DNA from: CAIQQQ01 sp037445025
Lineage (GTDB): Bacteria; Pseudomonadota; Alphaproteobacteria; Acetobacterales; Acetobacteraceae
Direction of reading: 5' to 3'
Assembly: GCA_037445025.1 (NCBI GenBank)
Contig: JBBILI010000009.1
Span: 81,578-145,577 of the forward strand
Length of the DNA stretch: 64,000 nucleotides
The notes under the pieces: generated by a model
The model's database searches: none
What the model was told of the DNA's origin: nothing
What the model saw: the letters and a program-made list of their open reading frames with translations, nothing else
In this document: positions 54,510-62,691 of the stretch, piece by piece
Layout: each line of letters begins with the position of its first letter
Position numbering within the stretch: position 1 is the first letter of the stretch
Made by a program: the position numbers and the translations under genes

Positions 54510-55973
54510 TCAGCCGGGATTTGTGGCGCATTCCGCGAGCTTGCGCGAGATGGGCCGCAACGCGGATTCGGCTTCGCGGAAGCGGGCGAACAGCGTGTCA
54601 TACGCGGCCACGCGGTCCGGACGCGGGGTGAAGCTGCGGCGCGGACGCACCATGCGCAACTGGCCGTCCGCCAGACCCGTCCCCCCACCGAGGGCGGCGA
54701 AGGCCACGATGGCAGCGCCGATCAGCCCGGGCTCGGCTGCGTCGATGACCACAACCGGGCGGTTCAGCACATCCGCCTTGGTCTGGCACCAGATCTCGCT
54801 GGCCGCGCCGCCGCCGCCGAAGCGGATCTCGTGGGCCTGCAGGCCGCAGGCCTGCTCGGCCGCCGTCAGCACGATGCGGTTGAGGAAGGCCACACCTTCC
54901 AGCACGGCATGCGCGAGATCCACCGGCCCATGGCGCCGGTTGAGGCCGATGAAGGCGCCGCGCAGCGACGGGTCCCAGTACGGCACGCGCTCGCCCTGGA
55001 GATAGGGCAGGAACAGCACCGGCTGCGGATCACGCGGCTGGGCCAGCAGGGCGGCGAGATCGGCGATTTCGTGCCCGATCACGCCCGACAGCCAGGCCAG
55101 GCTGTCCGCGCCGGTCTGGCTGGGGCCGCCGATCTGGAACAGCGACGGACCCCAGCCGACGGTGACGAGACCCTCCGCCCGGGCGGCGTTCCGGTGCAGC
55201 AGGCCCAGCACCTCCGTGGTGCCGGAGAGATTGTAGGCGAAGCCCTGCCGCAGCGCGCCGAGGCCGAGCACCGAGGCCCAGGTGTCGGTCGCCATCGCCA
55301 GCACCGGCACCCCCTCCAGCCGCGCCAGCGCGCCCGGCAGGCCCGGCCGCACCGATCCCACGATCTCCGTGGGGTCCAGCACCTCCGGCACCAGGCACGG
55401 ATCGAGCCCGGCCGGGGCCAGCAGGTCCCGCGCCGCGATCAGCCTGGCGCCGGCGATGCTGTCGATCGCCATGCGGCCGGTGAGGCGGAGATGCAGGTAG
55501 TCCTTCGGCTCCAGCACCGCGGCCGCGCGTGCCAGCATCTGCGGCTCGGTGCGCGACAGCGCGAACAGCCGGGCCAGCGGGTGAAACGCGTTGATCGCCC
55601 CCACCTCCCCGTGCGCCGGCAGGCGGGCCAGCAGCGCCGGCAGGAAGGCTTCGGCCCGCGTGTCCCGCCACAGAATGGCGGGGCGCAGCACGGTGCCGTG
55701 CGCATCGAGCAGCACCTGGGTGCGGGTGACGGCGGAGATGGCGATGGCGGCCACGCCAGCGAACGCCGCCTCCTGCGCCAGCGCCGCGACGCTCGAGTCC
55801 AGCACGTTCCACCACAGCTGCGGATCACATTCGCTGATGCCGTCCTGCTCCGGCGGCGTCGGCTCGCTGGTGGTCACCTGGTGCAGCACGTGGCCCTGGG
55901 CATCGACCAGTCCGGCGCGGAAGCTGCTGCCGCCGAGGTCGCAGGCCAGCACGAGGGGGGAGATTTGGCGCAT
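54510..55973 (-). CDS. FGGY-family carbohydrate kinase (xylulokinase-like)
   Basis: A 487-aa kinase. The N-terminal phosphate loop is ACDLGGSSFRAGLVDAQG, the sugar-binding region has ILWRDTRAEAF, and the ATP-binding domain has GFAYNLSGTTEVLG and IRFGGGGAASEIWCQ. It is first in the sugar-importer operon and probably phosphorylates the imported sugar or a derived ketose. Xylulose is a common but unproven substrate for such proteins. Confidence 0.9.
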   Translation of the reverse strand: MRQISPLVLACDLGGSSFRAGLVDAQGHVLHQVTTSEPTPPEQDGISECDPQLWWNVLDSSVAALAQEAAFAGVAAIAISAVTRTQVLLDAHGTVLRPAILWRDTRAEAFLPALLARLPAHGEVGAINAFHPLARLFALSRTEPQMLARAAAVLEPKDYLHLRLTGRMAIDSIAGARLIAARDLLAPAGLDPCLVPEVLDPTEIVGSVRPGLPGALARLEGVPVLAMATDTWASVLGLGALRQGFAYNLSGTTEVLGLLHRNAARAEGLVTVGWGPSLFQIGGPSQTGADSLAWLSGVIGHEIADLAALLAQPRDPQPVLFLPYLQGERVPYWDPSLRGAFIGLNRRHGPVDLAHAVLEGVAFLNRIVLTAAEQACGLQAHEIRFGGGGAASEIWCQTKADVLNRPVVVIDAAEPGLIGAAIVAFAALGGGTGLADGQLRMVRPRRSFTPRPDRVAAYDTLFARFREAESALRPISRKLAECATNPG

Positions 55974-56030
55974 GGCCCATGGTGCGCCACAACCGCGCGC
56001 AGGTCAGGCCCCCACACCGGAGCGAAGTCG

Positions 56031-56468
56031 ATGAGCCGTCTCGTGTATATTCTCAACGGTCCCAATCTCAACCTGCTCGGCAAGCGCCAGCCGCAGATTT
56101 ACGGGCATGAGACGCTGGACGATGTGGAGCGGGACTGCCGGGCGCTGGCCGCGGAGCTCGGGCTGGAGCTGCGGTTTCACCAGTCCAACCGGGAATACGA
56201 GATCATCGACTGGATCCATGAGGCGCGGGAGAGCGCCTGCGGCATCGTTATCAATCCCGCCGCGTTCACCCATACGTCGGTGGCGATCCTGGACGCGCTG
56301 AACGCGTTCGATGCACCGGTGATCGAGGTGCATATCTCCAACGTGCACAAGCGCGAGGCGTTCCGGCACCACTCGTTCGTGTCAGGGCGGGCGGATGGGG
56401 TGATCGCGGGGTTTGGTACGCAGGGGTATCAGTTGGCGCTGCGGAGAATTGCAGTGATCAGCAAGTAA
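56031..56468 (+). CDS. aroQ: 3-dehydroquinate dehydratase, type II
   Basis: A 145-aa enzyme of the shikimate pathway that dehydrates 3-dehydroquinate. NGPNLNLLGKRQPQIYG holds the catalytic Tyr region, NPAAFTHTSVAI and EVHISNVHKREAFRHHS hold the catalytic His and active-site Arg. The full type II length is present. Ribosome site CCGGAGCG precedes ATG 56031. It is convergent with rpmB. Confidence 0.96.
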   Translation: MSRLVYILNGPNLNLLGKRQPQIYGHETLDDVERDCRALAAELGLELRFHQSNREYEIIDWIHEARESACGIVINPAAFTHTSVAILDALNAFDAPVIEVHISNVHKREAFRHHSFVSGRADGVIAGFGTQGYQLALRRIAVISK

Positions 56469-56506
56469 GCAAGCGGTTCTTTTTTGAAAAAAAGAAGCGC
56501 TTGCTT
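56467..56506. terminator. Hairpin between aroQ and rpmB stops (reduced repeat element)
   Basis: AAGCAAGCG and CGCTTGCTT flank a TTCTTTTTTGAAAAAAAGAA core, together forming one hairpin that starts in the aroQ stop and ends at the first base of the rpmB stop triplet. The core matches one half of the paired-palindrome element. It probably serves as terminator in both directions. Confidence 0.7.
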
Positions 56507-56811
56507 CAAGCCGACGCCGAAGCAGCCTTCTTGTCCCGCGCCTTGATGATGCGGCGCTTGATCACCCGGGCTTCCTCGGGAAGCTTGGTGTCAGAGGTCG
56601 ACAGCAGGAACGCGTCGATGCCGCCATTGTGCTCCACCGTGCGGATGCCGCGGGTGGACAGGCGCATCGTGATCGACGTTCCCAGGATGTCCGACAGCAT
56701 CGACGATTCCTGGATGTTGGGCAGGAAACGACGACGGGTCTTGTTGTTGGCGTGGCTGACGTTGTTACCCGACAGGACACCCTTGCCTGTGATCTGGCAG
56801 CGGCGAGACAT
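56506..56811 (-). CDS. rpmB: 50S ribosomal protein L28
   Basis: A 101-aa ribosomal protein starting MSRRCQITGKGVLSGNNVSH, with KTRRRFLPN and STRGIRTVE, as in alphaproteobacterial L28. ATG 56811 is the family start; the reading frame extends further upstream only by chance. A consensus promoter lies at 56879-56907. Confidence 0.96.
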   Translation of the reverse strand: MSRRCQITGKGVLSGNNVSHANNKTRRRFLPNIQESSMLSDILGTSITMRLSTRGIRTVEHNGGIDAFLLSTSDTKLPEEARVIKRRIIKARDKKAASASA

Positions 56812-56878
56812 CTGAAAAATCCTCAAACGGTCATGAGCGCACGGCAGAACGGCCGGGCGGCGGCATCGCAAGGCGCGG

Positions 56879-56907
56879 GTTATGGGCAAAACCGCGCCGG
56901 AGGTCAA
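56879..56907 (-). promoter_or_regulatory. Sigma-70-type promoter for rpmB
   Basis: Reading on the minus strand, TTGACC is followed after exactly 17 bp by CATAAC. Transcription would start near 56872, leaving a leader of about 60 nt. It fits in the short gap before the upstream gene's stop. Confidence 0.6.
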
Positions 56908-56910
56908 TCA

Positions 56911-57180
56911 CTAGCTCGGGGCAGCAGGGGTCGGCTCGCGGAATTCCCCGGCCTTCACGCTCTCGATGGCGCTGCGCAGGATGCTGACCACCGAGTCGTC
57001 GTCCAGCGAACGGGTCAGCATGCCGATGGCGCCGCCAAGCAGCGCGGAGGCAATCGAGACACCGTCGATATTCTGGCCGGTCATGTAGCCGATCGCCTGA
57101 TCGACGATGGCGCCGGCGTGGCTGAGACCTGGCGGCGGGCCGTCCATCTCGTCTTCGTCATGGTCTGGATCATGCGGCAT
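56911..57180 (-). CDS. Hypothetical acidic small protein
   Basis: An 89-aa protein with an acidic start (HDPDHDEDEMDG) and a helical, Gly/Ala-rich centre (GQNIDGVSIASALLGGAIGML). AAGGA lies 7 nt before ATG 57180. It is 16 nt downstream of the Atm1-type exporter gene and likely co-transcribed. I do not recognise a family; it seems lineage-specific. Confidence 0.65.
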   Translation of the reverse strand: MPHDPDHDEDEMDGPPPGLSHAGAIVDQAIGYMTGQNIDGVSIASALLGGAIGMLTRSLDDDSVVSILRSAIESVKAGEFREPTPAAPS

Positions 57181-57196
57181 GCGGGGTCCTTCAGGT

Positions 57197-59029
57197 TCAA
57201 TCGGCGGCTTCGGGGAGGGCGGCGGGAAACTCCTGCTGCTCGGCCTGCAGCGCCCACATGCCGGCATACATGCCGGCCTGGGCGAGGAGTTCGCTGTGGG
57301 TGCCACGCTCGATCACACGGCCCTGGTCGAGCACGATGATCTGGTCGGCATCGGTGACGGTGGAGAGCCGATGCGCGATGGTGAGCGTGGTGCGGTTGCG
57401 CGCCAGGCTGCGCAAAGCGAGCTGGATCTCCTGCTCCGTGTGCGTGTCGAGCGCGCTGGTGGCCTCGTCGAGGATGAGGATGCGCGGGTTCTTGAGGATG
57501 GTCCGCGCGATCGCCACGCGCTGCTTCTCGCCGCCGGACAGCTTGAGGCCACGCTCGCCGACGCGGGTCTTGTAGCCGTCGGGCAGGCGCTGGACGAAGT
57601 CATGCACCTGGGCGAGCTTCGCCGCCTCGATGATCTCCGCCTCGGTTGCGGTCGGCCGGCCATAGGTGATGTTGTAGTAGATAGTGTCGTTGAACAGCAC
57701 CGTGTCCTGCGGCACCACGCCGATGGCGGCGCGCAGGCTGTCCTGGGCGATGTCGCGCACGTCATGCCCGTCGACGCACACGGCGCCGCCCTGCACGTCA
57801 TAGAAGCGGAACAGCAGGCGGTTGATGGTGGATTTGCCGGCGCCGGTGGGACCCACGATGGCGGTGGTGGTGCCGGGGGCGACGGTGAAGCTGACGCCGT
57901 GCAGAATGGTGCGGTCGGGGCGGTAGCCGAAGGTGACGTTGTCGAAGCGGACCTCAGCGGCGTCATGCGTCACCGGCAGGGTGATGGCGCCGGGACGGTC
58001 CTTGATCTCGGCGTTGGTGGCGAGCAGGCGGAACATCTGCTCCATGTCGATCAGGCCCTGCTTGATCTCGCGATACACGAACCCGATGAAGTTGAGCGGC
58101 TGGTAGAGCTGCATGAGATAGGTGTTCACCAGCACGAATTTTCCGACCGTCATCGTGCCGGCCTTCACGCCCTGGGCGGCCATCAGCATGACGAGCGCCA
58201 GGCCGAAGGCGATAATGGCGGCCTGGCCGATGTTGAGCATGTTCAGCGTCACCTGGCTTTTGACGGCGGCACGCTCGTAGCGGGCCAGGGCGCCGTCATA
58301 GCGGGTGGCCTCGTGGCGCTCGTTGCCGAAATACTTGACCGTCTCGTAGTTCAGCAGGCTGTCGACCGCCTTGGCGCGGGCATCGGCGTCGGTCTCGTTC
58401 ATGGTGCGGCGGAACTTCACCCGCCAGTTGGTGAAGCCCATGGTGAAGCCGAGATAGCAGGCCACCGCCAGAAAGGTGACGGTGGCGAACCGCCAGTCGA
58501 ACATCCGCCAAAGGATGAGCGTGACCAGCGCCACCTCGAACAGTGTGGGCAGGATGTTGAACACGGCCAGGCGCAGCACCTGCTCGATGCCGCCGGTGCC
58601 GCGTTCGATGTTGCGCGACAGGCCGCCGGTCTGACGATCCAGATGGAAGCGCAGCGAAAGCTGGTGCATGTGGCGGAAGCTCTGCATGCCGGCCTTGCGC
58701 ACAATGCGCTGCTGGGCGGCGGCGAACACCGCGTCGCGCAGTTCGGCGAAGCCGGCCGAGGCCACGCGCAGCAGGCCATAGGCGCCGATCAGGCCGATCG
58801 GGATCACCAGCATCGCCTGCCCGGGCGCCAGCGCGTCCACCGCGCGGCTGTAGACGAGGGGCACATAGACCGTGGCGACCTTGGCCAGCACCAGGCACAG
58901 CGTCGCCAGCACGACACGGATACGGGTGGCGTTGTCGCCTTTCGGCCACAGATAGGGCAACAGGTCGACGATGGTGCGCCAGGCGCTGCGATCGAGCGGG
59001 CTGGGCGGCGTGATGGAAGAGGATCTCAT
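57197..59029 (-). CDS. Atm1/HMT1-type ABC exporter
   Basis: A 610-aa half-transporter: a six-helix membrane domain (about residues 30-330; VYVPLVYSRAVDAL, NERHEATRYDGALARYE) and a C-terminal ATPase (GPTGAGKST, LSGGEKQRVAIAR, ILDEATSALD). It works as a homodimer and exports glutathione-type sulfur or metal conjugates in relatives. It is followed by a small acidic protein gene on the same strand. Confidence 0.92.
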   Translation of the reverse strand: MRSSSITPPSPLDRSAWRTIVDLLPYLWPKGDNATRIRVVLATLCLVLAKVATVYVPLVYSRAVDALAPGQAMLVIPIGLIGAYGLLRVASAGFAELRDAVFAAAQQRIVRKAGMQSFRHMHQLSLRFHLDRQTGGLSRNIERGTGGIEQVLRLAVFNILPTLFEVALVTLILWRMFDWRFATVTFLAVACYLGFTMGFTNWRVKFRRTMNETDADARAKAVDSLLNYETVKYFGNERHEATRYDGALARYERAAVKSQVTLNMLNIGQAAIIAFGLALVMLMAAQGVKAGTMTVGKFVLVNTYLMQLYQPLNFIGFVYREIKQGLIDMEQMFRLLATNAEIKDRPGAITLPVTHDAAEVRFDNVTFGYRPDRTILHGVSFTVAPGTTTAIVGPTGAGKSTINRLLFRFYDVQGGAVCVDGHDVRDIAQDSLRAAIGVVPQDTVLFNDTIYYNITYGRPTATEAEIIEAAKLAQVHDFVQRLPDGYKTRVGERGLKLSGGEKQRVAIARTILKNPRILILDEATSALDTHTEQEIQLALRSLARNRTTLTIAHRLSTVTDADQIIVLDQGRVIERGTHSELLAQAGMYAGMWALQAEQQEFPAALPEAAD

Positions 59030-59116
59030 GGACGCGATGTGGCACCGAAGCGCGGCAATTCAAAGTGCGGGTTGCGCAGACCGGCGACCCGCTGGGATCG
59101 TTGGAGCGTGAGGACG

Positions 59117-59890
59117 ATGGATCCGCGGTTTCAGCGGCATATCGATGCCTGCAACACGGCGGTGCTGCCGGGCGCGCGGCTGGCGTTCCGGCTCGGCGCC
59201 ACGCAGGTCGGCTGGGTGCTGCCGGATTTCGCGGCCGCCCTCGCCGGCGAGCCGGGCATCGTCATCGACGCGGCCGTCACGCTCACCGACCCTGCTGCGC
59301 TGCCGGCGCTGGCCGAGCGGATGGCGCGCCGGGGCCATTACGCCTTTCGCGACGAAGCGTTCGACGTGCGCGGGCTTGATGGCGGGGCGGTGCTGTCGAC
59401 CATCGACCGCGGCGCGCTGCCCGCCTTCGGCGTCGCGGCCGAGGGGGTGCATGTCAACGGGCTGGTGACCACGCCGGACGGGCTGATGGTGTGGGTGGCG
59501 AAACGCGCCGCCACCAAGCTGCTCGATCCCGGCAAGTTCGACCATATCGTGGGCGGCGGCGTCTCGGCCGGTATGGATGCGCGGGAGACGCTGATCAAGG
59601 AGGCGGCCGAGGAGGCGGCGATTGCACCGGAGCTTGCGGCGCGCGCGGTGCATCGCAGCGAGATCCGCTACGCGCTGGAGCGCCCGGAGGGGCTGCGGCG
59701 GGACGTGCTGCAGTGCTACGACCTGGAGTTGCCGGCGGATTTCGTGCCGCAGGCGGCGGACGGCGAAGTGGAGAGCTTCGAACTCTGGCCGATCGCGCGC
59801 GTGTTCGCCGAGGTGCGCGACACCGACAACTTCAAGTTCAACGTGAGTCTGGTGCTGATCGACCTGTTCGCCCGACTCGGCATGGTGTAG
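59117..59890 (+). CDS. Nudix hydrolase with DUF4743 N-terminal domain
   Basis: A 257-aa protein. The N-terminal DUF4743 region (about residues 5-110) precedes a Nudix domain with the box GGGVSAGMDARETLIKEAAE then EAAI, matching Gx5Ex7REUXEEXGU with Asp in place of the first Glu. Related proteins hydrolyse nucleoside diphosphate-type compounds and occur fused to thiamine pyrophosphokinase in eukaryotes. A GAGGACG site precedes ATG 59117. Confidence 0.88.
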   Translation: MDPRFQRHIDACNTAVLPGARLAFRLGATQVGWVLPDFAAALAGEPGIVIDAAVTLTDPAALPALAERMARRGHYAFRDEAFDVRGLDGGAVLSTIDRGALPAFGVAAEGVHVNGLVTTPDGLMVWVAKRAATKLLDPGKFDHIVGGGVSAGMDARETLIKEAAEEAAIAPELAARAVHRSEIRYALERPEGLRRDVLQCYDLELPADFVPQAADGEVESFELWPIARVFAEVRDTDNFKFNVSLVLIDLFARLGMV

Positions 59891-59897
59891 GCCAAGA

Positions 59898-59957
59898 CGA
59901 ATGAAAGTTTCTTTGGTTCTTTCTTTTCAAAGAAAGAACCAAAGAAACTTTCATTCG
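59898..59957. terminator. Perfect 29-bp inverted repeat with 2-nt loop
   Basis: The left arm starts CGAATGAAAGTTTCTTTGG and the right arm is its exact complement; the loop is TC. It fills the gap between the convergent Nudix and DUF4167 genes. Its core GGTTCTTTCTTT resembles one hairpin of the paired-palindrome family, so it may be a derivative. Confidence 0.8.
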
Positions 59958-59965
59958 TTGAAGGG

Positions 59966-60484
59966 TCATTCTTCCGGCGGGGCGGCGGCGATCGGGATGT
60001 CGCGGGTGACCACGGCTTCGCCGTCGGGCTGGTCGCCGAGGCCGTTGATGTGACCGCGGCTTTGCGACTGCATCAGCTCGGCTTCCAGAGCGTCGATGTC
60101 GTTGTGGTTGACCACCTCCGGGCCGTTGCTCTCCTGCGGGCGCGGCGGGCGCTGCTGCTGCTGGCCGCCCTGCGGCTGGCCGGTGGTGGCCTGCGCCATG
60201 GCGTTAAGAATGCGGAAGTAATGCTCGGCGTGCTGGAAATAGCTCTCCGCCATCACCCGGTCGCCGCTGCTGCTGGCGTCGCGGCCGAGCTGCAGATATT
60301 TCTCGAACAATTGCTGGGCGGTGCCGCGGATGCGCAGATCCGGGCCGGAACTGTCGAACACATGGTTGCGGTTGAGCGGAATGCCGCCGCCCTGCGGCCG
60401 GATCTGCGGGCCACCGCCACCACCGCCGCCACCACCGTTGTTGCCCCGATGGTTGTTGCGTCCGCGCATACGTTTCATATTCAT
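59966..60484 (-). CDS. DUF4167 domain protein
   Basis: A 172-aa protein with an Arg/Asn-rich start (MKRMRGRNNHRGNN), a run of nine Gly, and the DUF4167 core (DSSGPDLRIRGTAQQLFEKY, AHSYF-like QHAEHYFRILNA). The C-terminal part is Gln- and Pro-rich and disordered. The family is widespread in Alphaproteobacteria, often beside prmC and prfA as here; an RNA-binding role is suspected. The start is taken at ATG 60484; ATG 60478 is an alternative. Confidence 0.88.
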   Translation of the reverse strand: MNMKRMRGRNNHRGNNGGGGGGGGGPQIRPQGGGIPLNRNHVFDSSGPDLRIRGTAQQLFEKYLQLGRDASSSGDRVMAESYFQHAEHYFRILNAMAQATTGQPQGGQQQQRPPRPQESNGPEVVNHNDIDALEAELMQSQSRGHINGLGDQPDGEAVVTRDIPIAAAPPEE

Positions 60485-60802
60485 GCGAGTGCCATAGCGC
60501 TTTCCTGTTCGCTGTGCTGTGTCGCAATCGGTCGAACCGAGGGGGATCGAGCCGGTTTGCGATATCTGGCTGTGCGGCCCGGCGGATTTTGCGCCGGGTG
60601 ACCCAGTCCTGGCCCGAACCTCGGGCCGTTCATCTTCCGATAGACGTTGGCGACAACCCTCTGCCCGGCCCCATCGTCGATATGGTGCGATCGCAAGATC
60701 GCCATCAACATGATTGATAAGGGGCGGGAATCCAGTGCTGGCCAAGTGTGGCACCACCTTCTGGGCAGTCGCAAGCTAGCGATGCGGGGCCGCGTTGCCA
60801 AA
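60485..60802. other. Intergenic region upstream of the DUF4167 gene
   Basis: A gap of 318 bp holding the 3' side of prmC and the leader of the DUF4167 gene. No hairpin, clear promoter or small gene could be supported; a TTGCGA near 60520 on the minus strand has no partner -10. Confidence 0.5.
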
Positions 60803-61636
60803 TCATTTTTGCAGGCGCAGCACCAGCGCCCGCACAATTCCGCCGAGATCGGCGCGCAGGGCGACGGTGGCAAGCCCGTTGCGGGCGGCCAGGGCGCTCA
60901 CCGCCGCGTGCTGCCCGGCGCCGAGTTCGAGAATCGCGGTGCCGTCCGGCGCCAGCAGATCAGGCAGGGCCGCCAGAATGCTGCGATAGGCGTCCAGGCC
61001 GTCGGCGCCGCCGTCCAGCGCGCGGGCGGGCTCGTGGGCCGCCACCTCAGGCATCAGCCCGGGGATGTCGGCCTGCGGGATATAGGGCGGGTTGGAGAGG
61101 ACGAGGTCGAACCGGGCGGCCAGGGCGGTGGCCCAGCTGCCGGCGAGAAAGGCGCTGCGGGTGGTGAGGCCGTTCCGGGCGGCGTTGTCGCGGGCCAGGG
61201 CCGCCGCACCGGGCGCGAGATCGACCCCCACGCCGAACGCCGCGGGGAATTCCACGAGGCAGGCCAGCAGCAGGCAGCCGGTGCCGGTGCCGAGATCGAG
61301 GATGCGGGCCGGCGGGGTTGCGGCCAGCAGCTCGCACGCGGCGGCGACCAGGGTTTCCGAATCAGCCCGCGGAATCAGCGTATCCGGCGTCACGGCGAGG
61401 TCCAGGGTCCAGAAGCCCTGCCGGCCGGTGATGAAGGCCAGCGGCTCGTGGGTCAGGCGGCGTTGCAGCAGAGACTGGAAGACGGTGGGGTCGATGTCGC
61501 GGCCGCGGTCGATCAGCACTGAGCGATCGAGGCCGAGCGCGTGGGCCAGCAGCAGCCTTGCCTCCAGCCGCGCCTCGGCGATGCCCTTGGCCTCCAGCGC
61601 CCGCACCGCCTGGCGCAGCACGTCGCCCGCGATCAT
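60803..61636 (-). CDS. prmC: Release factor glutamine methyltransferase
   Basis: A 277-aa enzyme that methylates the GGQ glutamine of release factors. An N-terminal helical domain (residues 1-80) binds the factor. The S-adenosylmethionine motif is LDLGTGTGCLLLA, and the catalytic LSNPPYIP motif is intact. It overlaps the prfA stop by 4 nt, so enzyme and target are translationally coupled. Confidence 0.95.
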   Translation of the reverse strand: MIAGDVLRQAVRALEAKGIAEARLEARLLLAHALGLDRSVLIDRGRDIDPTVFQSLLQRRLTHEPLAFITGRQGFWTLDLAVTPDTLIPRADSETLVAAACELLAATPPARILDLGTGTGCLLLACLVEFPAAFGVGVDLAPGAAALARDNAARNGLTTRSAFLAGSWATALAARFDLVLSNPPYIPQADIPGLMPEVAAHEPARALDGGADGLDAYRSILAALPDLLAPDGTAILELGAGQHAAVSALAARNGLATVALRADLGGIVRALVLRLQK

Positions 61637-62691
61637 TCCTCGGCGGCGAGGCGGGCGGCCTGGTCCTCGGCGGTCAGGGCGTCGATGAACTCGTCGAGAT
61701 CGCCCTGCATGACGCGGTCGATCTTGTAGAGGGTGAGGTTGATGCGGTGGTCGGAAACGCGGCCCTGGGGGAAGTTGTAGGTGCGGATGCGCTCGGAGCG
61801 GTCGCCGGTGCCCACTTGCGATTTGCGGTCGGCGGAGCGGGTGGCGTGCAGGGCGGCACGCTGCATTTCGTAGAGGCGGGCGCGCAGCAGCTTCATCGCC
61901 TTGGCCTTGTTCTTGTGCTGGCTTTTCTCCTCCTGCATCGCGACCGCGAGGCCGGTGGGAAGGTGGGTGATGCGCACGGCCGATTCGGTCTTGTTGACGT
62001 GCTGACCGCCCGCACCCTGGGCGCGGTAGACGTCGATGCGCAGGTCACGCGATTCGTCGATCTGCACATCGGCCTCCTCGGCCTCCGGCATGATGGCGAC
62101 GGTGACGGTGGAGGTGTGGATGCGCCCCTGGCTTTCGGTGGCGGGGACGCGCTGGACGCGGTGGACGCCGGATTCGTACTTTAACCGCGCGAACACACTG
62201 CGGCCGGTGATTTCGGCGGTGGCGCCGCGGATGCCGCCGAGTTCGCTTTCGTCGAAATCCATCACCTCGAAGCGCCAGCCTTGGGTGGCGGCGTATTTCT
62301 GATACATCTGGAACAGTTCGGCGGCGAAGAGGCCGGCTTCGTCGCCGCCGGCGGCGGGGCGGATTTCCAGCAGGGCGGCGCGTTCGTCGGCCTCGTCCTT
62401 GGGCAGCAGCGAGATGCGGATGGCGTGTTCGAGGACGGGAATGCGGTCCTTGAGTTCGCGCAGCTCCTCCTCGGCGAGGTCCTTCATGTCGGGGTCGTCG
62501 AGCAGCGTCTCGGCCTCGCGGCGCTGGCGCTCGGCGGCGCGAAGCTCGTCGACGCGGGCGACCACCGGCTCGATCTCGTTGAGCTCGCGCGACGCCTTGG
62601 TGAAGGCCTCGCCGGTGATGCCTTCGTTCATCATGGCGCGCAGCTCGTCGGCGCGGGCGACGATGCGGTCGAGTTTGACGGCGAGACTCAT
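61633..62691 (-). CDS. prfA: Peptide chain release factor 1
   Basis: A 352-aa RF1. The stop-codon recognition region VQRVPATESQGRIHTS carries the PAT-type tripeptide, and AQGAGGQHVNKTESAVR carries the GGQ catalytic motif. It overlaps hisS and prmC by 4 nt each. Confidence 0.97.
   Translation of the reverse strand: MSLAVKLDRIVARADELRAMMNEGITGEAFTKASRELNEIEPVVARVDELRAAERQRREAETLLDDPDMKDLAEEELRELKDRIPVLEHAIRISLLPKDEADERAALLEIRPAAGGDEAGLFAAELFQMYQKYAATQGWRFEVMDFDESELGGIRGATAEITGRSVFARLKYESGVHRVQRVPATESQGRIHTSTVTVAIMPEAEEADVQIDESRDLRIDVYRAQGAGGQHVNKTESAVRITHLPTGLAVAMQEEKSQHKNKAKAMKLLRARLYEMQRAALHATRSADRKSQVGTGDRSERIRTYNFPQGRVSDHRINLTLYKIDRVMQGDLDEFIDALTAEDQAARLAAEE

Noticed and set aside
53061..56468. 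1135-codon open frame on the plus strand
   Set aside because: Only its last 145 codons are real (aroQ). The rest is antisense to the sugar importer and kinase genes and lacks any domain.
57107..59890. 927-codon open frame on the plus strand
   Set aside because: It reads antisense through the Atm1-type exporter; only the terminal Nudix part has homology and its own ribosome site.
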